From: Pedobacter sp. D749
GTDB lineage: Bacteria > Bacteroidota > Bacteroidia > Sphingobacteriales > Sphingobacteriaceae
Direction: 5' to 3'
Assembly: GCF_019317285.1 (NCBI RefSeq)
Contig: NZ_CP079218.1
Location: 186,001-250,000, forward strand
DNA length: 64,000 bases
Shown in pieces: positions 41,634 through 50,740 of this stretch; position 1 is the first letter of the stretch; each line of letters begins with the position of its first letter. A program made the position numbers and the translations under genes. The notes under the pieces are model-generated. The model saw only the letters and a list, made by a program, of their open reading frames with translations, searched no databases and was not told where the DNA came from.

Positions 41634-42171
41634 ATTTAATCTATTGTCAATAATGAGGTCGTATCATAAAATTAGTTTCCATGGGCGTTGTTATCCTGCG
41701 CTAAGCCTTTACTGAGTTTGACGATGAATCGAAATACCTCAGGTGGTGTTATGGCAGTCTATAAACTCGCGATGACAATTCTATATATGATGCTCCCCGT
41801 AAATGTATCTGTCTATGCTATTTTAGTTCATAAGGTTTTTTGCCCATCACCTTAATGAAGTTTAAAAAGACCTTTTCCTAAAGATAAAATTAAGCAAAAG
41901 GAGTAAGGAATAAATCGCTATAAATTGCAGGTATTGTGCATATTTTAACCTTATTTTATGCTACGGATCCAAAATTATTACTGATGGAGGTATGAATTGG
42001 TTCACTCTGATCTTTTTTGTATCATATTATTCAGACTGCTATTTCCAGATACAAAAGGTTAAAATATTGATACTATGCATTAATATACAACGGTAATCTG
42101 GGGTTTACTTCGTCTATATTTACATGCAGACCTATAAAGCCGTTTCCTAAAATTTGAGGTAACACTTAACC
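41634..42171. other. Divergent intergenic region between GH127 and multidomain GH43
   Basis: About 540 bp separate the divergent starts. A short repeat-like stretch (TGAGGTCGTATCATAAAAT, similar to the TTGAGGCTGTATCATAAGAT stretch near 29711) follows the GH127 start. I found no clear promoter motif, although regulators of both genes probably act here. Confidence 0.4.
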
Positions 42172-45100
42172 ATGAAGAAAAAATATCTAAAGCCATTCAT
42201 TTTATTCCTGTTGTGTTCTACTTTTCAAATCCTAATGGCGCAATCTGCAAAGGAGGCTGTGCTACATGGAAATCCAATTATACCGGGTTATTTTGCAGAT
42301 CCAACGGTAAAGAAGTTCGGAGATACCTATTACATATATGCTACAACAGATGGTAACGGTGGTGGTTTCGGTCCTTCTCAGGTATGGACATCTAAAGATT
42401 TTGTGAATTGGACCATGCAGGATATGAACTGGCCAACCACGCACTACTACTGGGCGCCGGATGTAACCCAGGGTGCGGATAGTAAGTACTATTTATATTA
42501 CTGCCAGCCTGTTGAGATTTTTGGTGCTTCAGCTGATACCCCTGTTGGTCCCTGGACATCGCTATTGCCTAAGGGTAAACCGATTGTATCTAATTTTATG
42601 GTGCCAAATGTGATTACGCTTGATGGACAGACTTTTAAAGATGATGATGGCCAGTATTATATGTATTGGGGCACCTGGGGCATCTATCCAAACCATGGTT
42701 GTGGAGTTGGTCTTTTAAATAAAGATATGAAATCCTTTTCCAGGCTGGCGCAGATTCCCAATACTGATGCAAAAGAGTTTTTCGAAGCACCCTTTGTGTT
42801 TAAAAGAAAAGGAATTTATTATTTGACTTATTCCTCAGGTTATTGTGAGGATGGCACTTACAGGGTTCAATATGCAACTGCAACCAACCCGATGGGACCT
42901 TTTAAATATGCCGCTAATAACCCGATTTTATCTACAAATAAAGACGGAACGGTGCACGGACCGGGGCACCAATCTGTATTGCAGCAAGGTGATGATTTTT
43001 ACCTGGTTTATCACCGGCATAATAATCCGCATAACGACGGCGGTTACCACAGGCAGGTTGCTGTAGATAAAATGCAGTTTGATGATGAAGGGAATATATT
43101 GAAGATTTTACCTACCCATACCGGAATCGGTTATCTGGCAAAAAATGCCAACCCACATCCAAATTTAGCGTATGGTAAAAAAGTGTCCGCATCCTCCAGC
43201 TATGATGAAAATTTTAAAGCGGAATTTGCTTTTGATGATGACAATGGAACATTATGGAAAGGCAAAAGTAATGTAGGGCCTGCCTGGGTGCAGGTAGATT
43301 TGGGAAAAACAGCGCATGTTAGAAGTATCCACACGCAGTTTGAATATGCCACCTGGTACTATCAATATAAGATCATGTATTCGGTTGACGGGAAAACATG
43401 GAAAATATATGCCGATCGCAGCAGAAATACACAACATGGGAGCCCGATGATTGATTTCGGAAATATAAAGGCGAGATATCTTCGTACAATGGTTTTACAG
43501 ACGGAATATCCGGGATTGAATAAAGCGATATGGAATATTAAGGTTTTCGATGATGCGGAATATCATCCGGTAATGAATACCAAGATTAAAAAATGGCAAC
43601 CTTTAAAAGCTTTTGAACCAAAAGGTTTATTGGTAGACCTGGCATTAGATCATCTCCGGACAGGCACCGTTGTAGCAAACGTTCAAAATAAAGGGAAGTT
43701 GGGAGGGCATTTTGTGGCTGGTGGAATAACTAAACCCATTACCTCCATGATCGGAGGCAAAAAAGCATTAATTTTTACTGGTCAGGAGCGCTTATCTTCA
43801 TCAGTTCCTGCACCACAGTCACTGCTAGGAAACAGCAGTTATAGTGTAAGTATGTGGGTTTTAAATCCGGAGATTGATAAGGAAGAAACTATTCTTTCGT
43901 GGACAGGGCGGGGAGGGGTTAATTTAAGTAATGCTGCCGTTGGTTATGGGAATAGTAAAACTGCCGGTGCAATAACCCACCTGGGATGGGCAGATTTAGG
44001 ATACAAGCATTTGCCAAAAGCTAGTGAATGGCATCTGATCAGTATTGTTTTTGATGGTACAATGGAACAGATCTATGTTGACGGGGAATTGGATAGGAGC
44101 GAAAGAAGGATGCTTTTTATCAATAACCTCAAGCATTTTCTAATCGGCGGAAATGAAGATGGAAGTGCAGGATTTTCCGGTGCATTGGCTTCATTAAAAA
44201 TTTATGATGTGCCGCTAAGCCATGAAGAAATTAAAGCGGCCTATCAAAAAGGGGTTCGCAATAATACCGTGCTGCAGGTAGAGGCGAAAAATCTGGACTA
44301 TGGCAGTTTAGATAAATGGACCAACAACGGGGCTGCTTTGGGAGTACTTGTAATTAGGGGAAAGGCAGAAGTTGCTGATGTAAATGGGAAAATAGCAGTG
44401 GTGTTGCAAAGTAAGGGTAAATTGCTTCTTAGCAATGAAATGGCTGAAACACCAGACTTTTCAAAACCTTTTAGTGCCATTTTTTCATTGTATTCGCAAG
44501 CCGGATCAAAAACAGATTTATTTTTTTGCAAAGGAAATAAAACCGCCAGGATAGCGGGAACCGGAAAGTGGCAGCAGGTGATCTGTACGTATTATAAAGG
44601 GAAATTTAAGATTTTTGTAAATGGTAAATTAGCCGGAAATACCGATGCCTCTAAAAGGCAAAAAGATCAGCGTATGTTAATCGGATCTGCAACAGAAGGG
44701 ACTTCAATAGCCATATCTTCAATTTCTGTATTTAATTATGGTCTTGATGATAACAGTTGTAAGCTGGAATTTAATTTTTGGAAACAGACACTAAATAATA
44801 ACCTCACAAATGCATCATTCGCCTCTAAACCGTCAGCTGTTACGCCAAATATGGTTGATATGGCTGCGGATAAACCAGCATTGCCGGGTACCAATTTTGA
44901 ATACCTTTTTAAACGTGATGGGGATGAAAATGCCCAAAAATGGTTAAGGTCTTCAGATTATACTGATTTTACTGTTGCGCCAGAAAAGCACTATACTTAC
45001 ACCGTAAAGGTTAGAGATAACTTTGGCAATGTTACCCAAACCTCTTTGCCTTCCGCTATTACAACAGATTCTGCACTTTTTGTAATCAGAAAGCAAAATG

Positions 45101-45705
45101 GAATGGCGTTGTCGGTTCCGGCAAGCGCAGATGGTTTGAAAGGAACTTCCTGGGACGGTTTGATCGGAAATGCAGATACCGTTACACAGCATTCCGGGGT
45201 ATTGAAATTGGTCTCGCACAATACATTTTGGGATGGATCAATGGCAACAGGGCCATTTGCTTACAATAAAGTGGAAGGCGATTTTACTGCCGAGGTGGTG
45301 CTGTCGGATATGTTAGGGCTGAACCAAAAGAAAGCTTATGGTGCAAATGAGGCGGGTATAATGGTTAAAGAACCATCAAGTGGGGCAAAGCTTGTACAAA
45401 ATGGCGTTATGCCAGGCTGGGGTGTGGGAAACATTGTTACTGATTTTAATTCGGGGGAACGCAAACAGTTGAATAACCTGGCGGGATGGGCTTTTTATCG
45501 TCATTTACAAATACAAAGGCAGGGAAATCTATTTTTTATGCGTGGCAGCCATGATGGAAAGGCCTGGGTAAATCTTCCCGGCAGTCCGATAAAAAGAGAT
45601 GATATGGGTAGCAGAGTTTTAGAGGTGGGCGTTTATCATGCTACCTATGGTGATATTTCTGGTTATGCATCATTCAGTGATTTTAAAATCATTCAAAAGA
45701 AATAA
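42172..45705 (+). CDS. Multidomain secreted glycoside hydrolase family 43
   Basis: This 1177-residue protein has a signal peptide ending LMAQ. The GH43 propeller spans about 33-320, with base D43 in FADPTV, a candidate second Asp near 151 and acid E205 in FFEAPFVFK. It is followed by an F5/8-type C (CBM32-like) domain at about 325-465 (NLAYGKKVSASSSYD), two LamG-like domains (about 545-690 and 700-850), an Ig/Fn3-like segment and a DUF1349-like beta-sandwich (about 1000-1177). GH43 enzymes release arabinose or xylose from hemicellulose and pectin. The string of binding modules suggests action on an insoluble or large substrate. Confidence 0.85.
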   Translation: MKKKYLKPFILFLLCSTFQILMAQSAKEAVLHGNPIIPGYFADPTVKKFGDTYYIYATTDGNGGGFGPSQVWTSKDFVNWTMQDMNWPTTHYYWAPDVTQGADSKYYLYYCQPVEIFGASADTPVGPWTSLLPKGKPIVSNFMVPNVITLDGQTFKDDDGQYYMYWGTWGIYPNHGCGVGLLNKDMKSFSRLAQIPNTDAKEFFEAPFVFKRKGIYYLTYSSGYCEDGTYRVQYATATNPMGPFKYAANNPILSTNKDGTVHGPGHQSVLQQGDDFYLVYHRHNNPHNDGGYHRQVAVDKMQFDDEGNILKILPTHTGIGYLAKNANPHPNLAYGKKVSASSSYDENFKAEFAFDDDNGTLWKGKSNVGPAWVQVDLGKTAHVRSIHTQFEYATWYYQYKIMYSVDGKTWKIYADRSRNTQHGSPMIDFGNIKARYLRTMVLQTEYPGLNKAIWNIKVFDDAEYHPVMNTKIKKWQPLKAFEPKGLLVDLALDHLRTGTVVANVQNKGKLGGHFVAGGITKPITSMIGGKKALIFTGQERLSSSVPAPQSLLGNSSYSVSMWVLNPEIDKEETILSWTGRGGVNLSNAAVGYGNSKTAGAITHLGWADLGYKHLPKASEWHLISIVFDGTMEQIYVDGELDRSERRMLFINNLKHFLIGGNEDGSAGFSGALASLKIYDVPLSHEEIKAAYQKGVRNNTVLQVEAKNLDYGSLDKWTNNGAALGVLVIRGKAEVADVNGKIAVVLQSKGKLLLSNEMAETPDFSKPFSAIFSLYSQAGSKTDLFFCKGNKTARIAGTGKWQQVICTYYKGKFKIFVNGKLAGNTDASKRQKDQRMLIGSATEGTSIAISSISVFNYGLDDNSCKLEFNFWKQTLNNNLTNASFASKPSAVTPNMVDMAADKPALPGTNFEYLFKRDGDENAQKWLRSSDYTDFTVAPEKHYTYTVKVRDNFGNVTQTSLPSAITTDSALFVIRKQNGMALSVPASADGLKGTSWDGLIGNADTVTQHSGVLKLVSHNTFWDGSMATGPFAYNKVEGDFTAEVVLSDMLGLNQKKAYGANEAGIMVKEPSSGAKLVQNGVMPGWGVGNIVTDFNSGERKQLNNLAGWAFYRHLQIQRQGNLFFMRGSHDGKAWVNLPGSPIKRDDMGSRVLEVGVYHATYGDISGYASFSDFKIIQKK

Positions 45706-45867
45706 AAGAGAAAAATAGATCATTGTTATTGAGAGTGGCTGACCAAATTTGTCGTTAAGTTAAGTGCCGGGTTTGGTCAGTATGAGCGTAGTCGAACACT
45801 CCGTGAGATTAATAAATTGCAAATAAATGCCCTTCGACTACGCTACCATAGACAGAATCTATCGGTA

Positions 45868-45915
45868 CGGCCGTCATTCTCGCGCAGGCGGGAATCTTAA
45901 AACGCTTGCATAACG
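45868..45915. repeat. CGGCCGTCATTCycGCGC repeat, copy 1
   Basis: It matches 54893-54940 closely: CGGCCGTCATTC, CGCGCAGGCGGGAATCTTAAA, then CGCTTGCATAACG. The core CCCGC/GCGGG hairpin is better preserved in the other copy. Confidence 0.7.
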
Positions 45916-46053
45916 ACTATTCTGATTTCAATAACTTACTTGGTCCAAAGATCTCTCCACTCTGTGTTGCTCCGGTCGAGATGACGCCCATTCTATTGGA
46001 GACTGACATACGAAATAAATTTTATCCAATTTTAAACAGGCTCTAAGATAAAT

Positions 46054-46167
46054 CGTCCTTTCGATCCAAGTGGAGAACCCGAAAGCTCTGCGAAGCAAAA
46101 TCTTTTAAATTTGATTCAACTTGCTCCAAAGATCTCTCCACTCCGCGTTGCTTCGGTCGAGATGACG
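46054..46167. repeat. CGTCmTTTCGA / GGTCGAGATGACG palindromic repeat
   Basis: The left side has CGTCCTTTCGA, GTGGAGAACCCGAA and GCTCTGCGAAGCAAAATC. The right side has GATCTCTCCACTCCGCGTTGC and TTCGGTCGAGATGACG. The ends are inverted relative to each other. Closely related units occur at 48468-48576 and 48689-48769, and fragments at about 45955 and 37318. Confidence 0.75.
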
Positions 46168-46201
46168 ACTATTCTATTTCATCCCCTTCTGTAGCGCTAT
46201 T

Positions 46202-48154
46202 TTATTTCGCCACGATTACATTTGCTCCGCCTGGTAAAAGTTTTAGTTTTAATTGTTTTGCCTTATTTAATTTCAGCTGTTTTATTTGAGGTGAACGGTC
46301 ATCGGCATCCGAGTATAAGGTAGTTTCAGCACCAGATAACATTGGCAGCGAAATGTCGATTGTTTTCTCTGTAGTTTCAGCATTTATAGCGGTAATATAC
46401 CAGGTATCACCATGGCGACGTGCCAATACACAATATTTTCCGGGATATCCATCAATAAAAACAGTATTGTCCCAGGTTGTGGGCACATTTTTCATAAAAT
46501 CGATCACATGAGGCGCAACATCGCTGAGGTTATTTGGGGTGATCCCAAAATTCTGCACTGGATTCTGGAAAAGAATAGCGGTTGCCAATTGGAAAGTTTC
46601 TGTTGTTTTTCTAATTGTTCCTCCGTCATTTTTCTTGTTATGGCGCTTATTTAAAAGAACTGGTCCGAAATCCATTGCGCCTATAGCATTTCGGATAAAG
46701 GGATGAAGGCTGGCATTGATGGCTTCGGTGTCATTTGCATGTTGGGTGAATATCAGGTTCTCTGATGCCAATACGGCCTCACTTCCAACATAATTTGGAT
46801 ACATTCTTTCCCAACCTCTAGGCACTGTGCAGCCATGAAAGATTACCGTTAAGCCAAAAGTGTTGGCGTCAGATAAAATATCTTCATAAAGTTTCATGGT
46901 TTCCTGTTTGTCGCCACCAAAGAAATCTACTTTAATTCCTTTCACACCAATTTGTTGCATCCAGGCCATTTCCTGTTTTCTTGCCGAGGCTGTATTCATT
47001 TTATATTTAGGTCCTTGTGGGGCATCGTTCCAAAAACCATTAGAGTTATACCATAAGGAAATACCAACTTTTTTCTCTTTTCCGTAGGCAACCAGTTCCT
47101 CGATTTTTTTCCGTCCGATCTTGGTATCCCACCAGTTATCAATCAACACAAACTCGTAGCCCATTGCCGCAGAAAGATCGATGAACTTTTTCTGATCCTC
47201 GAAATTAATACTTTCATCTTGCCATAACAGCCAGCTCCAGGTAGATCGTCCAAAGGTATAGTTCTTCGATGCGGCATATTGTGGCGTTACAACATCGAAT
47301 GGAACAGTAGTTTCAACAATCGGTTTCAGCGTACGTCCGACAGTAATGGTACGCCAGGGCGTATTGCCGGGTAATGATATCGTTGGATTTGCACTCCCGA
47401 TGCCATTATTTTCTCCCTTCTCCGGGAAAGCAATTTTGTAATTTCCATCTTTAGTGCCTTCGCTCAGCCTGGAACCACAGTATAGTGAATTTACGCCAGT
47501 TTCCGAGAGTAATACCCAGCCATCATTACCCAAATGGAAAAGGGCAGGAAAAGTATAGCCTAAACCATATTTTGAAGGGACGCCCATGGCCTGATCGCGG
47601 TTATATTCTTCTTCGTAGCTGGGTTTGGTTTTCATCCAGCCAATCATGGGGGTAGCCTGCGGGCTTAAAAATGTAGTGGTGTTTGCCGGAAATTTGTATC
47701 CGCTCAGTTCTTCTTCAATGACAAAGCTTGCGTTTTCACCGGTCTGCGGAACCTGATATCTAAAGGCAATGTCGTTATTGCTCACACGGAATACTACTTC
47801 AATCTGGTTCTTTTTGGTATTCTCAAATTTGCAGATGAGCTCATTTGCCTGGTAGTTTACACTACTGATCTTGATTTTTGGTTCATTGTAACGCTCATCG
47901 ATTTTTCGTGATTGTTTACCGGTTAGCTTAAGACCAGACGATAAATCCATCTGGCTTCCGCGAAGCCCCAGAGGAGATCGCTCAATCATTTCTTTTCCCT
48001 GTAATACTACATTGTAATAAAGTTTACCCTCGTTTAAATATAGTTTAACCATCAATTTCTGATCTGGACTTGTGACGTTCAGGTCTTGGGCAAAAGATAA
48101 CACGTGGCTGGCAACCAATGCCATTACCAGTAAAATACCTTTAAAATAATTCAT
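46202..48154 (-). CDS. Glycoside hydrolase family 97, retaining type
   Basis: Translation from the internal Met at 48154 gives 650 residues with a signal peptide ending SFAQ. An N-terminal super-sandwich domain (about 25-280) precedes a TIM barrel. WSWLLWQDESINF and VLIDNWWDTKIG match GH97. GIKVDFFGGD places an Asp (residue 410) where retaining GH97 enzymes have their nucleophile, rather than the Glu bases of the inverting alpha-glucosidase branch. Retaining members are alpha-galactosidases or beta-L-arabinopyranosidases. This fits a PUL for a galactose- or arabinose-decorated glycan. An in-frame Met at 48193 is possible but adds a non-signal extension. Confidence 0.88.
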   Translation of the reverse strand: MNYFKGILLVMALVASHVLSFAQDLNVTSPDQKLMVKLYLNEGKLYYNVVLQGKEMIERSPLGLRGSQMDLSSGLKLTGKQSRKIDERYNEPKIKISSVNYQANELICKFENTKKNQIEVVFRVSNNDIAFRYQVPQTGENASFVIEEELSGYKFPANTTTFLSPQATPMIGWMKTKPSYEEEYNRDQAMGVPSKYGLGYTFPALFHLGNDGWVLLSETGVNSLYCGSRLSEGTKDGNYKIAFPEKGENNGIGSANPTISLPGNTPWRTITVGRTLKPIVETTVPFDVVTPQYAASKNYTFGRSTWSWLLWQDESINFEDQKKFIDLSAAMGYEFVLIDNWWDTKIGRKKIEELVAYGKEKKVGISLWYNSNGFWNDAPQGPKYKMNTASARKQEMAWMQQIGVKGIKVDFFGGDKQETMKLYEDILSDANTFGLTVIFHGCTVPRGWERMYPNYVGSEAVLASENLIFTQHANDTEAINASLHPFIRNAIGAMDFGPVLLNKRHNKKNDGGTIRKTTETFQLATAILFQNPVQNFGITPNNLSDVAPHVIDFMKNVPTTWDNTVFIDGYPGKYCVLARRHGDTWYITAINAETTEKTIDISLPMLSGAETTLYSDADDRSPQIKQLKLNKAKQLKLKLLPGGANVIVAK

Positions 48155-48467
48155 AGCTAAAGATTTGTGGAGTAATTTTGGGATATTCATCACAACGGAA
48201 TAAGCTTATTTGGTTTAGATTTATCTGATCAGTTTTCGAAAACGAAAATTAGGTAATATTTTTAAATGTTATGGTAACGTTTATAATTTTTTTTCTATAA
48301 TCTATTAAAAACAGCGTTTAAGCAACGCAATTAAAATAACTAAGAGCCAGTTTAAATTTTTACAGCAAGTATTACATAACCTTTGGCTTCATCCTGAAGG
48401 ATAATTTATGTATAAAAATCAATATGAATGTACAGATGGATAAAGAAGGTGAATGGTCTCGAAGTAT

Positions 48468-48576
48468 CATTTCGACCGCAGTAGAGAACCCGAAGGCTCT
48501 GCGAAGCAAAATCTTTTAAATTTGATTTCAATAAATAGAACAAAGGTCTCTCCACTTCGCGTTGCTTCGGTCGAAA
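48468..48576. repeat. CATTTCGACCGCAGT palindromic repeat, unit 1
   Basis: It carries CATTTCGACCGCAGT, GAGAACCCGAAGGCTCTGCG, AAGCAAAATCTTTTAAATTT and GCGTTGCTTCGGTCGAAA. Most of it matches 46054-46167 almost base for base. Confidence 0.75.
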
Positions 48577-48688
48577 AATCAGTTTGATAAACCAAAGGAG
48601 ATGACGACCTTTTTTGGAATGGTCTGTCAATGGTAGAGGTTAGAATTTTTCAAATACATCGGAGGGTTGATGACATATATACAAGGGG

Positions 48689-48769
48689 CGTCATTTCGAC
48701 CGCAGTGGAGAAATCTTTGAACTATGTTAAAAGATTTCTCCATTTCGCTGCGCTTCAGTCGAAATGACG
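48689..48769. repeat. CGTCATTTCGACCGCAGT palindromic repeat, unit 2
   Basis: CGTCATTTCGACCGCAGTGG and AGAAATCTTT are mirrored by AAAGATTTCTCC and TTCAGTCGAAATGACG, giving an almost perfect inverted repeat of about 80 bp. Confidence 0.8.
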
Positions 48770-48851
48770 GCGATTTTTTAAATCTGTCATTGATAGCGTA
48801 ATGGATTGCTTTCATTAATTTGTTAAAATGGTCTTCGACTACACTATTATT

Positions 48852-49082
48852 GACGTTATTTTTTAAGTCGTTATTAATCAGTAATTTAATTGCTTTAGTG
48901 TTTCCGCCCAGCTAGGCCATAGCACGATATCCCCGTTCTGCTTAAATCCGGCCTAACAAATTTTTCGGGTAGCATTGCTTAAGCCAAGCTACTAGCTTTG
49001 AAAGAAAAATTTTCAGCCGGTGTTTTTTGTTTCTTTTTGACACCAAAAAGAAAGAGCCCTTCGGCGGCGGCGAGCCGAGGCA
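48852..49082. repeat. Long dispersed intergenic repeat, copy 2
   Basis: It aligns with 19028-19309. It contains CCAGCTAGGCCATA, AAATCCGGCCTAACAAATTT and the perfect TTTCTTTTTG-ACAC-CAAAAAGAAA hairpin, followed by GAGCCCTTCGGCGGCGGCGA. Unlike copy 1 it lacks a central stretch of about 50 bp. Confidence 0.75.
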
Positions 49083-49217
49083 GGATCTTGGCGTATGGCA
49101 AAAGATATCAATTGTAAGCCACTCATATTGATTTTAAATAATTAATTAACCCTCAGACTGACATGCGAATTAATTTAACTCAAAGGTCCCACAACCAACA
49201 GTTTTATCAATCCGGAT

Positions 49218-50597
49218 TTACTTTTTTATCATCTTCCACCAGTCTAAACTGAATATCCCCTCTTTAAATACCAGGAATAGGTCGTGCTCGCCCTTTACCT
49301 GATTAAGCGTACAGGAGATTGTTTCCCATGTAATAGTTTTACTTTTTACGGGAAGCGTTCCGATTAACCTGCCATTTTGATCATCAATCCTGATTTCCAG
49401 CTTTCCTCCGCCCGTAAGGGAAGTTAAACTGGCTTCAAACTTTTTAGCGCCACTTTTAAAATCGACACCTTTAATTTTAATGAAGGCACCTGCCTGTTTA
49501 TTGGTGGTGAAAATACGCCCGTTTACAGCGTCTTTTTCTGCTTTAATGCCTTCAGCCCAGTTTATTGTTTCAGCTTCGGTACGTTTAAAAGGGCTCAAAT
49601 TACCGACTTGTTTCACTCCAGTTTCCGACCACCATGGCAACTCCTGGATGGTGCCATCCTGGTTGTAGCTGAGTTCTTCCACACAAACCGAGCGCCTTTC
49701 ATGATGTTTATCTGTGATCATAAAATTTAACCGGAAATTAAAACCAAACAAATATGATTTACCCTTGTAATCAATAATTCCGGGGTGATTTCCTGAAGAT
49801 TTTTCATTTGGTTTCATCAGGTAACCCTTATAGTCCCAGGGACCGGTTGCATTTTTGCTCATTGCGTAAGCAATCCCTTCCGGGCAACAAGTAGAGGCAT
49901 AGGCAAGATAGTAATGATCATTGCGTTTATAAGTCCACGGACCTTCCTGATAATGGTAAATATCAGCCTTGGTCTGCCCTTTTTCTTTACCTACATCTTT
50001 TACTTTAACGATTTCCCCAGAATAGGAAATCATATCTTTGTTTAACTTTACATACCAGAGGTTTGGATTGCCCCAATACAGATAGGCTTGTCCGTCATCA
50101 TCAATAAATACAGAGGGATCAATGTCATTCCATAGATGGTCATCATCAATAAGCCTTTTTCCTATAGGGTCTTTGAATGGTCCATAAGGACTGTCTGCTA
50201 CCAGGACACCAATGCCACTTCCCTGTACCGGACAATACAGGTAGAATTTTCCATTACGCTCGATACATTGGGGTGCCCAGGCTCCGTTATCCTGCTTTCC
50301 CCAGCTGAAGTTTTTCAGAGATGCGACAGCGCCGTGGTCTGTCCAGTTTACCATGTCTGTTGAAGTATAAAGAAGCCAATCCTTCATCAGGAATTTGCCC
50401 ATTCCAGGGCCCGCATTATCTTCATCATGGGAGGTGTACAGGTATACGGTATCTTTATATACCATTGGTGCCGGGTCGGCCGTAAATTTAGTCTGTATAA
50501 TAGGATTTTGGGCTAAAGTGCCCAGCGTTATGAAACTTAAAAGTAAGCTTGCGCCTATTCTGAATTTCTTTACCATTTTTATAGGTGTTATTTCCAT
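49218..50597 (-). CDS. Secreted GH43 with C-terminal CBM6
   Basis: This 459-residue protein has a signal peptide ending TLAQ. In the GH43 propeller, base D41 sits in FTADPAPMV, a second Asp in NDIDPSVFIDDDGQ (about 159), and a Glu in YHYQEGPW. The C-terminal 120 residues form a CBM6-like beta-sandwich (RTEAETINWAEGIKAEKDA, LEIRIDDQNGRLIGTL, GEHDLFLVFKE). GH43-CBM6 enzymes are usually arabinofuranosidases or beta-xylosidases acting on arabinoxylan. It is a close paralogue of the gene at 50741-52114 directly upstream, 143 bp away. An alternative Met is at residue 8. Confidence 0.88.
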   Translation of the reverse strand: MEITPIKMVKKFRIGASLLLSFITLGTLAQNPIIQTKFTADPAPMVYKDTVYLYTSHDEDNAGPGMGKFLMKDWLLYTSTDMVNWTDHGAVASLKNFSWGKQDNGAWAPQCIERNGKFYLYCPVQGSGIGVLVADSPYGPFKDPIGKRLIDDDHLWNDIDPSVFIDDDGQAYLYWGNPNLWYVKLNKDMISYSGEIVKVKDVGKEKGQTKADIYHYQEGPWTYKRNDHYYLAYASTCCPEGIAYAMSKNATGPWDYKGYLMKPNEKSSGNHPGIIDYKGKSYLFGFNFRLNFMITDKHHERRSVCVEELSYNQDGTIQELPWWSETGVKQVGNLSPFKRTEAETINWAEGIKAEKDAVNGRIFTTNKQAGAFIKIKGVDFKSGAKKFEASLTSLTGGGKLEIRIDDQNGRLIGTLPVKSKTITWETISCTLNQVKGEHDLFLVFKEGIFSLDWWKMIKK

Positions 50598-50740
50598 TTA
50601 GTTTTATTTTAAGGGCTGATGTGGATTTTTCTATCCATCATTCCATTTAATTTGCTTAGTTCCTGATCAAGAAACCGCAGTTAAACATCTTCATGTGAGC
50701 TCCACAGCGCTGGAACCTGAGGTAATTAAATGACCTGCTA

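Larger units (their letters stand above)
45706..46201. other. Repeat-filled gap between convergent GH43 and GH97
   Basis: No gene. Contains TGAGCGTAGTCGAACACTCC and its partner CCTTCGACTACGCTACCATAGACAG (45783-45855), a GGCCGTCATTCTCGCG repeat (45868-45915), a short TCTCCACTCTG/CGGTCGAGATGACG unit (about 45955-45990) and a long CTCTCCACT/GGTCGAGATGACG repeat (46054-46167). Confidence 0.6.
48155..49217. other. 1-kb repeat-rich gap upstream of GH97
   Basis: Positions 48194-48440 are plain AT-rich sequence. From 48468 onward three repeat units follow in series (48468-48576, 48689-48769, 48852-49082), each described separately. Open frames at 48406 and 48627 on the minus strand translate the repeats and are not genes. 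Confidence 0.6.

Noticed and set aside
48406-48815. Two overlapping minus-strand open frames of 62 and 74 codons
   Set aside because: Both translate the palindromic repeats (GRNDTSRPF and GRNDAPC come from the same repeat unit), not genes.
19028-49082. Possibility that the spaced palindromic repeats form a CRISPR array
   Set aside because: Copies are tens of kilobases apart, in both orientations, with no regular spacers and no cas genes.
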